A DNA stretch of 64,000 nt from Aplectana chamaeleonis (GCA_029168955.1 JAPDOI010000066.1:399501-463500); one strand, 5' to 3'. Shown: positions 11,907-24,271, counted from the first letter of the stretch. Notes: generated from the sequence alone by a model not told the origin. A program made the numbers and translations.

Positions 11907-12418
11907 TTTTAAAATTCACAAATTTTCCCATATCTCGAGAACCAGAAAGCGGATTCTTCTGAAATTCGGGCAGTGTTAAGAACCTTTACTGCTCTACATT
12001 TTGTGAAAATGCCTCGGAACTATCTTCCAAACCGAGATTCTGTAACGAGTGGTTTGCGCAGAAGCAATCCTTTTCCAAATCAGGTGCGCGCTTCGCGCGC
12101 ACCACAATTTGTTATCAATGGTTATGAAACAAATGATTCCACACATAAAAGTTGTGAGAAAGTTCTGTTTCGCATATTCTCGTGTCAGAGAAACACGTGT
12201 CAGGAACTGACAATATTTCAAGAACGTGCAACGGTTTCGAATTCCTTCTGATGTCGGAAAGGTGCAACGAGTTTGAAGTTCTCATAGCCATGCTCTGTGC
12301 AAACATTCTTCATTTGATTTATAATCGGGAATTCGTTACCAAATCGCGTGTTTATAAACTTGTGCGGTGAAAAGTTGAGTTCAACTTCGTTATCTAGGAC
12401 GCCCCATAGCATATCTAC

Positions 12419-14719
12419 CAGGGATGTGCGGCAATTGCCGTTTGCCGGCCGTTTCTGGACGATTTTTGTCGATTGTCGTTTGCCGTTTTTCCTCTCACTT
12501 TTCGACAAAATTCGGCAAAAAAGTGCGCAACAGATAACAAACGCCGCGATCAGGACGCGCATGGTAAACCCGATAAGCCTTGCAGCGATCGGCTCGAAAG
12601 TAGGGAGACAGGTTATACGTGCTTATAGGTTATACGTGCTTTGAAACTTCAAGCCAGTTGATGTTATCTACCGTGCGGTCATGTCAAAGCAATTGCTAGT
12701 ATTGTAGTGTCATGCTCGTGTGGGTCCTCTTGTCTCGAAGAGTACCGAATTCCCCACCCTCTCCTTGCTGAGGCTCGATCAATTAATGTAGGGTTCATCG
12801 GGACAAGAATTAACACACTAAACGTTTTCAGGAGAGGGCATAAAGGATTCTGAGCTCAATTTTTTTCAGACATTTTTCAACTCGCCGTGTTGAGGATGTT
12901 GGACCTCAGTGGCAGTTAGTGGGCATATGCACTTCGCCATCTTCTATTATGCTCACAATTACGCTGAGAAACATGCTACCAAGTTGAAAGTTGGAGTTCT
13001 GAGTTAAAAGGGTGGGGGAGGATGTACACGTAGTGGGGAGCATTCGTTTCGGTTAAATTCGCTGCTTGACTATAAACTGGATTGAGGGAGTCGACGATGA
13101 TCAGTTCGGAATAAGGGGTGGTGTACAGTTTGGGAAAAATGTGGTCTGAGACAACCGCGGTTTTTTAGGAGTCGTATTCGTGGAAAGCTGGAAAAACTAC
13201 CCCATTCCATGTGAGTTGTTAGCGCGCAGTTCAGAAGAAATTTAAAAGGTCGGAGGAGGAGAGATGCAGAATATGGAGCAGTTTCTCAGCAACGTTTCCA
13301 AGACTATTCGAAAACGTGCGTTTTAGTTAAATTTCTCCACGCGATTATCTTTCATCTATTCCGGTCATACAGTAAACACAGCGTGAGACACGAAACGAGT
13401 ACGCCGAAAACTCTGAGAAAGTTTCCCTATCAGACCAAGGACCCAACAACCGTAGGTGTGCATTTCTCTTTGTAGGCCTCGCCCAGTTGTAGTACGGCTC
13501 AAGATTTATTTAATATGAGTTACTCTCAGTTGGTCCTATTTTTGTAAAGGCGCAGCCATCGATCGCGGTGCCGCAGCGACACTTTCGCGGAACCGCTCTG
13601 GTGCCCGTAGGGGCCGGTATGGCTTTATCGCGGAGTCGTAGCGGCAAATTTCCACAAGAGAAGGGCTGCCACGTTCGTTAGAAAATAATGACGTCAAGTA
13701 AGGACACACTGACCTCCTCCTTTTTTTTGAACTACTTTCGAATGCTCACCCTCTTAAAGGCAGCGTTCACGATGATCATCCTCGTTGACTTTGCACAGTG
13801 AAATGATAGGCGAGAAGGATCCTAGGCTCCCAGTGTCGAAAGAACGGTAGAAAACCAGCCAGGAGCGGCAAAATAACGGCTGCAAACAAGCGTTTTAATG
13901 CCCCAGACACGCCTGGTGCCCCAAACCCGCCCCCTTCAGAATGAACAAATGAAGACTCAGATTACAGAAATGATCAAGCGAATGAAGTGCTGATAAGTGA
14001 GCTGTTTGCTTCATTGCACTGATAGGTATCATCCTTCTAGCGGTCAATTCCTCCACGCTCAAAAATCAACGTAAAAAAGAGAGGGCCTGATTTTGCTCAA
14101 AAACGCGTCTTTCGTGTCCTTTTTAAGCATACCTTGCTATAAAGGGCACGGGACCTTCCGTAAACCGTGGAGATATCGAAAGTGAAATTTATCGCGAACA
14201 CTGCCTTTAACGTGGATTGCGCGATACTCTGAATTTCGTTCGATGAATTCGAAACACGAAGCTATTGAATGACTACTACATATTCCGAAAAAGGTTGACA
14301 TAAGAGAACCTCGAAAATTTACTATACTTTCACCACAACATTCCTATTACCAGTGTGCGATAGAATGCTCATTCCGTGCTGTTTTTTATATCAGGGTTTT
14401 GTATACCAATGTTAGAGGTTGAATTTCTTGTGGTATTATTGAAAAACCTGGTGGTGTTATTAAACAAGAACAAAATGCCGAGGTTCAAGGACAGTCGGCC
14501 GTACACAATTCAAAAACCATTTCTTATCTGGCTATCGAAATACGAAATGTCCATGAGAAAGAAGTAGTTTTACTGCTACTTTTAGGACATTTGCACAGTT
14601 TTTTTAAAGAATTTTTTTTTATTTTGCCGTTTGTAGATTGCCGATTGCCGGCCATTTCTGGACAAATTTTGTCGATTTCCGTTTGCCGATTTTTCAAAAT
14701 CGTTTGCCGCACATCCCTG
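12419..14719. mobile_element. hAT-like non-autonomous DNA element 1 (2.3 kb, 8-bp TSD)
   Basis: The left end CAGGGATGTGCGGCAATTGC and the right end GTTTGCCGCACATCCCTG are inverted. They are flanked by the identical octamer ATATCTAC at 12411-12418 and 14720-14727. CAGGG termini plus an 8-bp duplication are the hallmark of hAT transposition. Both subterminal regions are dense in TTTGCCG/CGGCAAA heptamers, with the same block (ttgccggcc, then tttctggac and ttttgtcgatt) at 12443-12480 and 14645-14685. There is no transposase ORF. A TTAA-type element (13758-14206) is nested inside, so this element is the older of the two. Confidence 0.85.
13758..14206. mobile_element. TTAA-type element, subfamily A (449 bp)
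   Basis: The termini are AGGCAGCGTTCACGATGATC and the inverse (cgcgaacactgcct), with perfect TTAA on both sides (13754-13757 and 14207-14210). It is nested in hAT-like element 1. It is nearly the same sequence, in the opposite orientation, as 47386-47830. TTAA duplication with short TIRs is typical of piggyBac-type transposition; no transposase is present. Confidence 0.85.
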
Positions 14720-14726
14720 ATATCTA

Positions 14727-14893
14727 CTGTCCTTATCGGAACGCATTCCGGTCCGCAGTTGCGGTGAACCGCTGTGGCAGCACCATGGCGATCGTGCTGG
14801 GACGAATCGTAATTGTTACGGAACCCGGTTGTCGCTGCAACACCAGCTGTTGCCAACTGCAGAGCGGAATTTAGCTACAATACGGAGAGTGAG
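14727..14893. mobile_element. Degenerate palindromic TA element, subfamily E
   Basis: TA flanks at 14725-14726 and 14894-14895 enclose imperfect inverted ends (ctgtccttatcgg at left, inverse of ctcactctccg at right). The internal block attccggtccgcagttgcgg is shared with the better-preserved copies at 36346, 43678 and 59803. hAT-like element 1 inserted right at its left edge. Confidence 0.6.
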
Positions 14894-16050
14894 TAAATGT
14901 TTTTCAAATATTTCTCGGCTTTTCGGGAAATAGCCTAAACATATCTGAGCAATAACCGAGAAATAATTAAAAGTGACTAAAGATAACCAAGAAGCGGCCG
15001 GCACGCGAAAAATCTCTGCCGTCGCTGGCTCGCTTTTGGGGTTCTCGAAAATTCTCGAAATTCATTGCGAAAATTCCATTCCAGTTTCATTCAAATTTTT
15101 CGCCCAGCATTTCCTAACCGGACTTTCGCAATGATTTTTAAAAATTTTGGTGACATGTTATAGCTCATTCTTGATAAGTTATTTGATATACAATTGAAGT
15201 AGCTGTTTATTTTCCGAAGAAATTTTTTTTTCGATTTCTAGGTCGATGAAATGGAGGGCAGAAAATTGAAATGAAACTTATTAAAAAACCTAATTCTACC
15301 ACCTTGAGAAGCAAAAAAATAACCCCTCAGAGCAGTTATAATAACACTATGCCGAACTTTTCTTTCCCAGCACCGTCGACCTTAAAGCCTGGCTCACGCA
15401 CTTTGCGGCACCTGCTTCAGTAATTTTCCGCAGAAAGACAACGATGAATTGGTAGAGAGGTGGCAGCAGATGTCGAAAACAACGAAGAGAACTGTAATTG
15501 AACGAATTTGTGTCCCGCGGTTCTATTAAATCGGGCATTTCATATGGAATTCTGAGAATTTTGGTGGTATGCTATGGATTGCTCGAAAAAAATATTTGTT
15601 TAACAACATAGCAGAGTTTTAACGATGAAATGTTGATACTCAAAAATTTTTCATTAGAGGTTGAAGAAACTTGCTCGCGCTCTCCTCTTTATAGCGTACT
15701 GATTTCGGAAAAATTTGGCACCATGTTTTAAATAGTTAAAAATTTAATTTTCTGCTGTGCAAAATAGTGAATTTAGATTTTTGAATCAGATTCAATGATT
15801 TTTAGGTCAGCTAAGAGAATCCAAATTTATACCATCCCTTACATGGATCGAAAATTGATAAAGTTGAGGGTTTCGAAGAAAACACTTTCTAGAAACAGAA
15901 TCCGAGTATGCTCATTGCAGCTGCCTGGAACCACTATAAAAAAGCCCCCTCAAATTTCAATACCTAATGTACTTTCCAAAACGCACATTGGTCTTCTGTA
16001 AACTTGAAAATGGACTTTAAAATCGTGTTCAGCCCCAAAACAACCCCCAC
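14894..16050. other. No recognised gene
   Basis: I see no gene or clear repeat in this AT-rich stretch. Open frames are short (about 60-70 codons) and match nothing I recognise. Confidence 0.4.
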
Positions 16051-16329
16051 CAGGGATGTGCAGCAAACGATTTTGAGATTTCGGCAAACGGCAATCGGCA
16101 AGAAAATCTCAAAAACGGCCGGCAAACAGCAATCGGCAAACGGCGAAAAACATAATCCCTTAGATTGGCCCAAAAGTTATTGACATGTGCCGCTCTACTT
16201 GTTTTCCCTTTTTTTTCCAACACTTATGTCAACATTCTAATAATTCTAATTCAAGGGAGTAGTTTCATTTCAAGATACAAGAAGAAAAAAATTAAGACAT
16301 AGAGGGACCTCATGGAAATGAAAGAAATC

Positions 16330-16525
16330 GCTGCTGCGGCTTCGGCTCCTACAAGTACCGAAGCGGCACTATCGCGGAGTCACATCGGCAATGTCGTGGT
16401 GGGCCCGCGATAGTGCCGCTGCGGCTCCACGGTAGTGCCGCTGCGGCTTGGCGGTAGTGCCGCTGCGGCTCCGCGGTAGTGCCTCTGTTGCTCTCCGGTT
16501 GTGCCGCTACGGATCCGCGACCTCT
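16330..16525. repeat. 22-bp GC-rich tandem repeat
   Basis: Units of the form CGGTAGTGCCGCTGCGGCTCCG recur about five times from 16407 to 16525, with looser copies upstream (tatcgcggagtcacatcggc). A related phrase (tttatcgcggagtcgtagcgg) is found near 13625. The 22-bp unit is not a multiple of three, and the tract is not coding. Confidence 0.75.
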
Positions 16526-16535
16526 GGCAAAACTA

Positions 16536-16786
16536 CAGTTTACCTCCGCACTGCCGTTCAGTCCGCAAAGTGCTCGCTGATTGCGAAATCGTGCTGCGGC
16601 GCGGTTGCGAGCATCCCCAGACAAGGATTTGGGATCACCCGGGCGCTTTTCGCCTTTGGTGCCCGGGTGATCCCACCGCCCGGGTGATCCCACATCCCTG
16701 TCTGAGAATACTCGCGACCGCGCCGCAGCACGATTGCGCAATCAGCGCGCACTTTGAGGACTGAACGGCAGTGCGGAAGTGCACTG
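16536..16786. mobile_element. Palindromic TA element, subfamily F (251 bp)
   Basis: The ends CAGTTTACCTCCGCACTGCC and ggcagtgcggaagtgcactg are inverted and flanked by TA (16534-16535 and 16787-16788). The arms run about 110 bp (gcaaagtgc, then gattgcgaaatcgtgctgcggcgcgg, pairs with the right side). The centre holds CCCGGGTGATCCC hairpins. A second copy lies at 20229-20455. Palindromic form plus TA duplication suggests Tc1/mariner-type mobilisation in trans. Confidence 0.88.
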
Positions 16787-17026
16787 TAGAACCGACTGCG
16801 AGTAACTCATATGAATTGAGTCATTATACAATTGGGTGGTGATCTCGCGTTAAGTTCGAGCAAAACTGCAACGTAACGCGAGCTGACAGAGAAAATGGAA
16901 ATAGATTACAAGTGAAGAAAAAGATGGATAGCTTTAGAATAAGTTCTCCGGAGGACTTTTTCGAAAACTATTCATCGTTCTCCTCATTCACACGCTAGTT
17001 CCAATTTCTCTGTTAGCTCGCATTAA

Positions 17027-17512
17027 AGGCACAGTACACCCTCAGATATGAATTTCGAGATTTTCATGTAATTGTGTAGAAGACCCCTCCTGTATAACAC
17101 GTGCCAAATGCGAGACCTCAATTCCTCCAAATAAGCGAGATATAAGTGACCACCACAGGCCCGACCCACTTCGCTCACCACCACAGGCCCGACCCCCACC
17201 CAGATTTTCGACCTCGATATCGGCTGGATGGATGTATGAATTCTTAACAAATCGCCGTTCTTTTGTCCATTGCCGGACTGTCTCTTTATCCTGGCTCGCT
17301 CTCGCGCAACGATTGCAAATGAAGAGGAATACAGGCCTGATACAACTCGTCCACCAATTTCTCACCCTCAAAATCTAGGCTTCTTTGAAGAGCCATAACT
17401 CTGTTCAAAGGGGGTCTTGGACGATTTCAGAGATACCACTGTGATCAGCGTGTAACTCTCTCCAAGATAAGCATGAAATTCGAAAATTAATTTTTTTTGG
17501 GGTCTTGTGCCT
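17027..17512. mobile_element. TTAA-type element, subfamily B, copy 1 (486 bp)
   Basis: It begins AGGCACAGTACACCCTCAG and ends ggtcttgtgcct, flanked by TTAA at 17023-17026 and 17513-17516. The right TTAA is shared with the next copy. Internal text (agacccctcctgtataacac, then tgcgagacctcaattcct) is shared with copy 2 and with 47835-48177. Confidence 0.85.
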
Positions 17513-17516
17513 TTAA

Positions 17517-17993
17517 AGGCACAATCCAAGCTCAGGGACGAAATTTGAGATTTCCACATAATTGTAGAGTAGACCCACCCTCTATAGCACCTGCCAAGTG
17601 CGAGCTCTGAATTCCTACGAACTAGCAAGATATAGGAGGAAGCCACCCTGGGTCGCCCACCTCAGGAAGCCACTTTGGCACGCCCCTTTTACAATCTCTG
17701 AAGCTCAACAGTGGCGAGATGAGCGGTGGTTTTCGATCAATAGAACCGTTCTTCCCTTCATTCTCAACCTCTCTGTTTGTTCAAGTCGGCTCGCATATAT
17801 CGGTTGCAAACGACGGAAGTTACAAGCCTCGGACAACTCGTCCACCAAGCTTCCGTATGTAAATTGTTGAGCGGTCATAACTCCGTTCCAAGAAGGTCTT
17901 GAACGATGCCAGTGACATCATTGGGATCAGCGTGGGACCGTTCACAAGATGGGCAGAAAATCAGAAAAACGATTCTGAGGTTGGACTGTGCCT
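17517..17993. mobile_element. TTAA-type element, subfamily B, copy 2 (477 bp)
   Basis: It begins AGGCACAATCCAAGCTCAGG and ends ggttggactgtgcct, followed by TTAA (17994-17997). It directly abuts copy 1 with one shared TTAA. Both copies have the same orientation, judged from gtagacccaccctctatagcacctgcc compared with copy 1. Confidence 0.85.
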
Positions 17994-19660
17994 TTAAGTT
18001 GAAGTTTTGCTCGAACTTACTGCAAGCTAAAAAAGTTTTTAAAGTCTTCCGAATTTTTTTTCTAGATCTATGTTTTCTCCAGAGAAGACAGAATGCTCCA
18101 TTTTTTTGGGAATTTTTTACACTATGCGTATCTAGTGTCTCACGACGTGGCATGCGAGTGCGTAGTTTCAGCAATATACGGTCCCTTTCCTGGAAATCTT
18201 CAGATAGAAAGCTCGCGATTAGCTGTAGTTTACCACGAACTTACCGCGAACTTACCGCGAGTTAACTCGCGTTTTCAAACAGATTTACTACCACCCTAGA
18301 TAACTGAAAGCCCCGACTAACGGTTAAGCGAACAACGGATAATCGGAGTACCTCTAGTGCCCACATAGCCGCGAGCATAGGCGGCGTTTCCTTCCAATGT
18401 TTTGCCGACTTTTGCCGGAAAACAACAAAAATTTCGGCAAACGAAAAACGGCAAAAAGGTCCCAAAAATGGCCGGCAAACGACAAACGACAAACGGCAAT
18501 TGCCGCACATCCCTGACCAGGGCTGGGCACGCGTCCCGGGTAACCTTAGGTGGGTGCATATTAGACGTTGCAGAGAGGGCAAAGGGGGGTGCCTAAACCG
18601 AACACCAAAAAAAAAGAACGAAGTGCATGTTCTGTCGATTTTCTGAAAAAAAAAATACACACTATTCTTCTGATTTGCCATATCTACTTCTCCGCTTTTT
18701 GAGGCGAACACTTGAAGAATTCAGATTATAGATAGGGATGCAGGTTGTGTTCGCAATAATTCATAGTTGCTGTCAAAGTTTGCTTTGATGAAGGAATACA
18801 CCACTCTGCTATCTTGTAGCAAGTAAGGATTTGTGTGATGTCATGTTTCTTTCTCAGATAGAGACATCACACTTCCCGCGGTACCACTAGTCGACGTCCC
18901 GTAACCCCTCCCGCGGAAGGCCAATAGATCGATCGCGGGCAGCCGGCAGCGCCGTTCCGTGTAGTGCCCGTACACGTTGAGCAAGCACTCTGCGGCCCTT
19001 CTGCCACCGCCTTACGGCTAATCTGATGACTGACAGAGGGCCTAAAGCAGGTTGCGGCACATTTAAAAACCACCCTTCAAGTAAAGGTCTGCTAAAACCA
19101 ATTTTCAAAAATCAGCTCCTGGGGATTTCATTTTCAACTGCTCTTGACAAGTATGGAGTGAGCTTCTACAGGAACGCTTCCTGCAATCACTGCTTCTTGC
19201 AGCCTTCCCATTTGCAGGTGCCTTTAACGGGCAGTGGTTCACCTGCCCAAGGCCAGCGTCGCACACAGCGCGGGTTTTGGAAAGGGTCTCAACACAGCGT
19301 TCTCTGCTCAGCAGTCGTTCATTGCCTCCACTCTAGTGGGTGATGCAATGATGACATCAAAGTGAGAATTGATGAGTGAATGTTCGATGACCCCCAGGAA
19401 TAGCCGACTGCCCGCCGACACTCCGCGGGAAGATGGGAAAGCCTCTCTCCACGGAAAGTGGGGCGCTATGCCACGCCCATGAAATTGGGGCCGCGCGAAG
19501 TCGATTAGCCTGACTTGGTCGGCGGGAAGTGGGCTGTTTTTATCTGAGCTTATTGCAACGTTCATTGATTACGCGGGTGGCTACCGATTCGAGGCAAAGA
19601 TACTAAGACAGCGCCCAGGAAAACTATCATTCAAATTCAAAAAAAGCTTAGCGAACTGAT

Positions 19661-19810
19661 GTATAGCCTAGGTCGCTCATTTTGAGCCGGTCGAAGCAAG
19701 GCTTATCGAGCTTATCATGTCAAAATCTTCTTATCACTGTTATACTTTGCCATGACCGACCGCTACGCTGCTTACTCTGCCCGGACTCATCCGAGCAGAC
19801 TAGGATTTAT
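19661..19810. mobile_element. 150-bp interspersed TIR repeat, copy 1
   Basis: It starts gtatagcctaggtcgctcat and ends ggactcatccgagcagacta, then ggatttat; the ends are loosely inverted (AGCCTAG / CTAGGCTT). Other copies lie at 30881-31030 and 61237-61385. Shared internal blocks are ttatcactgttatactttgc and gctgcttactc.gcccggactc. There is no convincing tRNA-like A and B box pair, so I favour a small DNA element over a SINE. Confidence 0.75.
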
Positions 19811-19987
19811 TTCGACAGTTCAAAAGTACAGATAGCACAATCAGCATCACAACTAGTCTACAGATTTTAATTCATGAGAATGTGACTCATGAAGAGAGCC
19901 AACTGTAAAATTTGAAGACTGCAAGTTACTATGAGAGAAGCGAATGACCGTGTCCTCCTCATTGAGAAGTACCCTGTACATAAAAAC

Positions 19988-21098
19988 CTGAGTTTTATCC
20001 ATCTTGAATGCCGCAATCCCTTGAAATTCGGCTAGCCGTGCGATATGGTGTTTGTCCGCAGCTGCACAGCGCGCACTGGAGTAGACGCGCACACAATAAT
20101 AATAATTAAAAAATGTATTTTATTACAGAACGGGGCGGAGAAAATGATTGAAACTGGAGTAAATGGAAGGAGGCAGAAATAGGATTCTTTCAATGTATCC
20201 AGTATAGAAATTTAATGTAAACAAACTACAGTTCACCTCCGCACTGCCGTTCAGTCCGTAAAGTGCACGCTGATTGCGAAATCGTGCTGCGGCGCGGTTG
20301 CGAGCATCCTCAGATAAGGATGTGGGATCACCCGGGCGCTTCTCGCCTTTGGTGCCCAGGTGATCCCACCGCCCGGGTGATCCCACATCCCTGTCTGAGA
20401 GTACTGAGTATCAGCGTGCACTTTGCGGACTGAACGGCAGCGCGGAAGTGAACTGTATGTTGGAGCGTAGTGAATTTTTTGGACGTGATAAGGTTCATTC
20501 AAATGAACCTAGTTGATTAAAAACACCCATAAACATGAGAACTAAGAGCATTGCGAGAAAGAGGAGAATCTGGCAAACAGTATGATAGCAATAGATTTGA
20601 TATTCAATGTGATTTAAGGACCTTAAAACTCGTCCCGGTTTTGTCCCGGTTTTCGGGGTAAAACCGGGACGAGATATAAGGTCCTTAAATCACATTAAAA
20701 ACCGGTCCCATTGATGCTAAAATGTTTGCCAGATTCTCCTCTTTCTCACAATGTCCTTTGCTCTCAGTTTAATGCTAGTTTTGATCAGCTAGGTTCGTTT
20801 GAATGAACCTTATCACGGCTAAATATTTACACCTGCTCTAACTTTGTTAATTTACATTAAATTTCTGAAATGGGTACATCCAGAATAGACCACCTTTACC
20901 ATCTTCCATTTCCTTCAGTTTCAATCCTTTTCTCCTCCCCGTTCTAAAATAAAATACATTTCTTATTAATATTGCGTGCGCGTCCATTCCCGTGTGCCCT
21001 GTGTAGCTGCGTACAAACACGTATCGCACGGCAAGCCGAATTTTTAATGGATTGCGGCATTCTAGGAGGTTAAAACTCGGGTTTTCTACTCCTTACGA
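19988..21098. repeat. 1.1-kb imperfect palindrome (fold-back element)
   Basis: The left and right arms pair along most of their length. Examples are aaaacctgagttttatccat at 19983 with gttaaaactcgggttttc at 21069, acggggcggagaaaatgatt at 20130 with aatccttttctcctccccgt at 20923, and gataaggttcattcaaatga at 20488 with cgtttgaatgaaccttatca at 20796. The centre near 20660 is a cccggttttgtcccggttttcg hairpin. The left arm carries the 227-bp insertion at 20229. No coding capacity. Confidence 0.88.
20229..20455. mobile_element. Palindromic TA element, subfamily F, copy 2 (227 bp)
   Basis: The ends CAGTTCACCTCCGCACTGCC and ggcagcgcggaagtgaactg are flanked by TA at 20227-20228 and 20456-20457. The right arm of the host palindrome (about 20820-20860) lacks the insertion and so acts as an empty-site reference. 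The sequence matches 16536-16786 closely but lacks about 24 bp near the right arm. Confidence 0.9.
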
Positions 21099-21573
21099 AT
21101 CACAGGAATCCTAACATTGTTCCACAACACAAAATAGTTCTGATTTCCACATCAGAACAACCAAACACAGATTAACTAATCCTTCATAGGTTTATGAAAA
21201 CATTCGACAGGAAACATTAATTATCGCAATAGTAGTAGTTCTGTTGTTGGTAATTGTTCAATTGTTTTGTATTGAAAAATGTTTTATCTTTTGTTATAAC
21301 TTTCCGTCTTACTAACAAATTTTCCTCATGGGGTTGTTTTGGAGTTCAGAAATTACACTACCTTTTTTGTTGCCATTTTCGGAATTTTCTCTATTCAGTG
21401 CTTTTTTTATATTCTTGTTTATCAAAATCAGGAAGTCAAGATCATGGCTGTCCAACTATTCGGAAAACAGCCGATTTCGATTTCCCATAATGGGGTGCCT
21501 AAAAATTACCGAGCTAAGGGGGTGCATATTCAGAATCGCCATGCCGGGACGTGTGCCCAGCCCTGTCCCTGAC

Positions 21574-22819
<1,246 letters not shown>

Positions 22820-23555
22820 CTCCGCCAACGCGTAGCTAGATGCCTCACACGGAAACCAGAGATGCCCAGGGTTTCGGAGGCATCTAGTCTAATTTTGACA
22901 CGAGAATTTACGTAAATTACGGAAAGTTTAGCCTCAGTTGGTGGAATTTTAGCTACCGCACCCGCATATTCTACGTAAATTCTCGCTACAGCACCCGCAT
23001 ATTCTACGCTTATTCTCGTTGCAGCACTCGGTCGATAGACCAACCCAGTCTTGATCCGAACTAAAAAGGCGATCCCCGCTGCGATCGAGCGCATCGCCGT
23101 TTTTTCCCCACGACCTGCAGCATACCAGCAGCCAAAACTATCCCTAGCAAGGCTTTCAGGGAGCGACACGGAGTCACCCTCCACGACCACCCACAGAGTA
23201 CTAAATAATCACTCAGGGACATGTCTGGGCGAACACTGTTCAAACGGCACCCCTGCGTTCCGCGTAGCCAGCGCGGGTTTAAGATTGCATTTCAACACAG
23301 GCCGTCGCTGAATCCGTAAATTCTCGCTACAAAAGTATAGCGAGAATATACGGGATTAGCGTCAGAGAGAGCAATGGTTCGAATTTAGCCTTCGTTTTTA
23401 CGTAGAATACGCGCAGAATTAGCACCCTTTTAGCCTCGACACAAGAATATGCGGGTTTTAGCTATCGTAGCTAAAAACCGTAAATTCTCGCTACATGGAA
23501 TGGGGCGGCGTTTCAGGCCGCGCCCTCGGAGGCATCTAGCTACGCGTTGGCAGAG
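22820..23555. mobile_element. 736-bp TIR element, family G, copy 1
   Basis: The left end CTCCGCCAACGCGTAGCTAG (then atgcctc) and the right end gaggcatctagctacgcgtt (then ggcagag) form TIRs of about 27 bp. A second copy at 33131-33863 is about 90 percent identical by eye and keeps a TA duplication; this copy does not show one. Internal inverted motifs built on tattctacgtaaattctcgctac recur several times. The short open frames inside (for example 23051-23311) are also broken in the other copy and look non-coding. Confidence 0.85.
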
Positions 23556-24125
23556 GAATTAGTGCCACCCACGGAAATCTTGCCGAGCAAAGAACAATGC
23601 GTCGGAGAGACGTGTCGCACGATTTCTCCAATCGATGGCGCGTTGCCATCGATCGTGCCTAAACAGTAAACGCGCTCGTTAGTTGTGGAGCCTCAAAACG
23701 AACCTGACTAATTGCGGGTCATCTAGCGACAGCGCATAAGCGGCTCGTTGGTAGCTCACACAATCGTGTTCTCCTGCGAACACGCTCGTAAATTGTATTA
23801 GCACAGAAAACCTGCTAACAAGCTGTTCAGCATCTCATACGCTGCTCGTAAGCTGTGAAAAAACTTCTGAGTCCAGGTTATTGGTGTTCCACGACATCGA
23901 GCGGTCGATTGAGATTTAATCCGCTACTCGCCTATGTATTGGCCCAAATTCGAAGTATATACTACGTCAAGTTGACATGTAATATAACTTTTCTACATCA
24001 ATTATTCAACCAGAACCTTCGTTGATGGTGCTGTTGTTATAACTTTAATAATCTAGCCCTCTAGAAAGTGTTAGGGAAACAAGGAAACAAAAAACAATTA
24101 GGGCTGGTGACCCTGCTTCACATAG
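23556..24125. other. No recognised gene
   Basis: I see nothing assignable. Loose repetition of the type gctcgtwagctgtg occurs around 23700-23870. Confidence 0.35.
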
Positions 24126-24271
24126 CATCGCCGTGGATCCTGAAGAGACTTTGCGTTCCCTATTGCAGGTTAGCGCAAGCTCGGTGCACCTATGTTATAG
24201 CACAGGGCACCGAGTTTGCGCCAACCTGCAACAGTGAACGCAAAGTCTCTTCCGGATCCATGCCGACGTTA
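24126..24271. repeat. Inverted repeat (about 62-bp arms)
   Basis: The segment catcgccgtggatcctgaag, then agactttgcgttcc, pairs with ggaa..aacgcaaagtctcttccggatccatgccgacg. The loop is about 20 bp near 24195. It immediately precedes a TTAA-type element. Confidence 0.8.

Larger units (their letters stand above)
16834..18296. mobile_element. TIR element with GGGTGGT ends, split by two TTAA elements
   Basis: The left end gggtggtgatctcgcgttaa and the right end gttaactcgcg, then cagatttactaccaccc, resemble the termini of the 2.2-kb element at 3911-6073. The sequence cgttaagttcgagcaaaact at 16850 is matched in inverse by agttttgctcgaacttac at 18002, confirming a palindromic host element. That host is interrupted by 17027-17993. 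No ORF is recognised. Confidence 0.6.
16051..18515. mobile_element. hAT-like non-autonomous DNA element 2 (2.5 kb, carries nested elements)
   Basis: The left end CAGGGATGTGCAGCAAACG and the right end CAATTGCCGCACATCCCTG belong to the same family as element 1, with CGGCAAA heptamer-rich subterminal DNA at 16075-16145 and 18400-18500. The left 8 bp are ACCCCCAC. On the right, the bases after the element are AC and then, beyond the later insertion at 18518-21565, CACCAC, giving ACCACCAC (7 of 8 match). The interior is mostly younger insertions (16536-16786 and 16834-18296). Confidence 0.75.
18518..21565. mobile_element. hAT-like non-autonomous DNA element 3 (3.05 kb, exact 8-bp TSD)
   Basis: The left TIR CAGGGCTGGGCACGCGTCCC and the right end gggacgtgtgcccagccctg are inverted with one mismatch over 22 bp. 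The flanks are the identical octamer TCCCTGAC at 18510-18517 and 21566-21573. The target lies at the very end of hAT-like element 2, whose terminal bases supply part of the octamer. No hAT transposase or BED finger is visible. The interior contains a 150-bp repeat (19661-19810) and a 1.1-kb palindrome (19988-21098) with its own insertion. Confidence 0.9.

Noticed and set aside
19661..19810. SINE derived from tRNA
   Set aside because: A GGTCGA phrase resembles part of a B box, but no A box, no 3' simple tail, and the ends are inverted; a small DNA element fits better.
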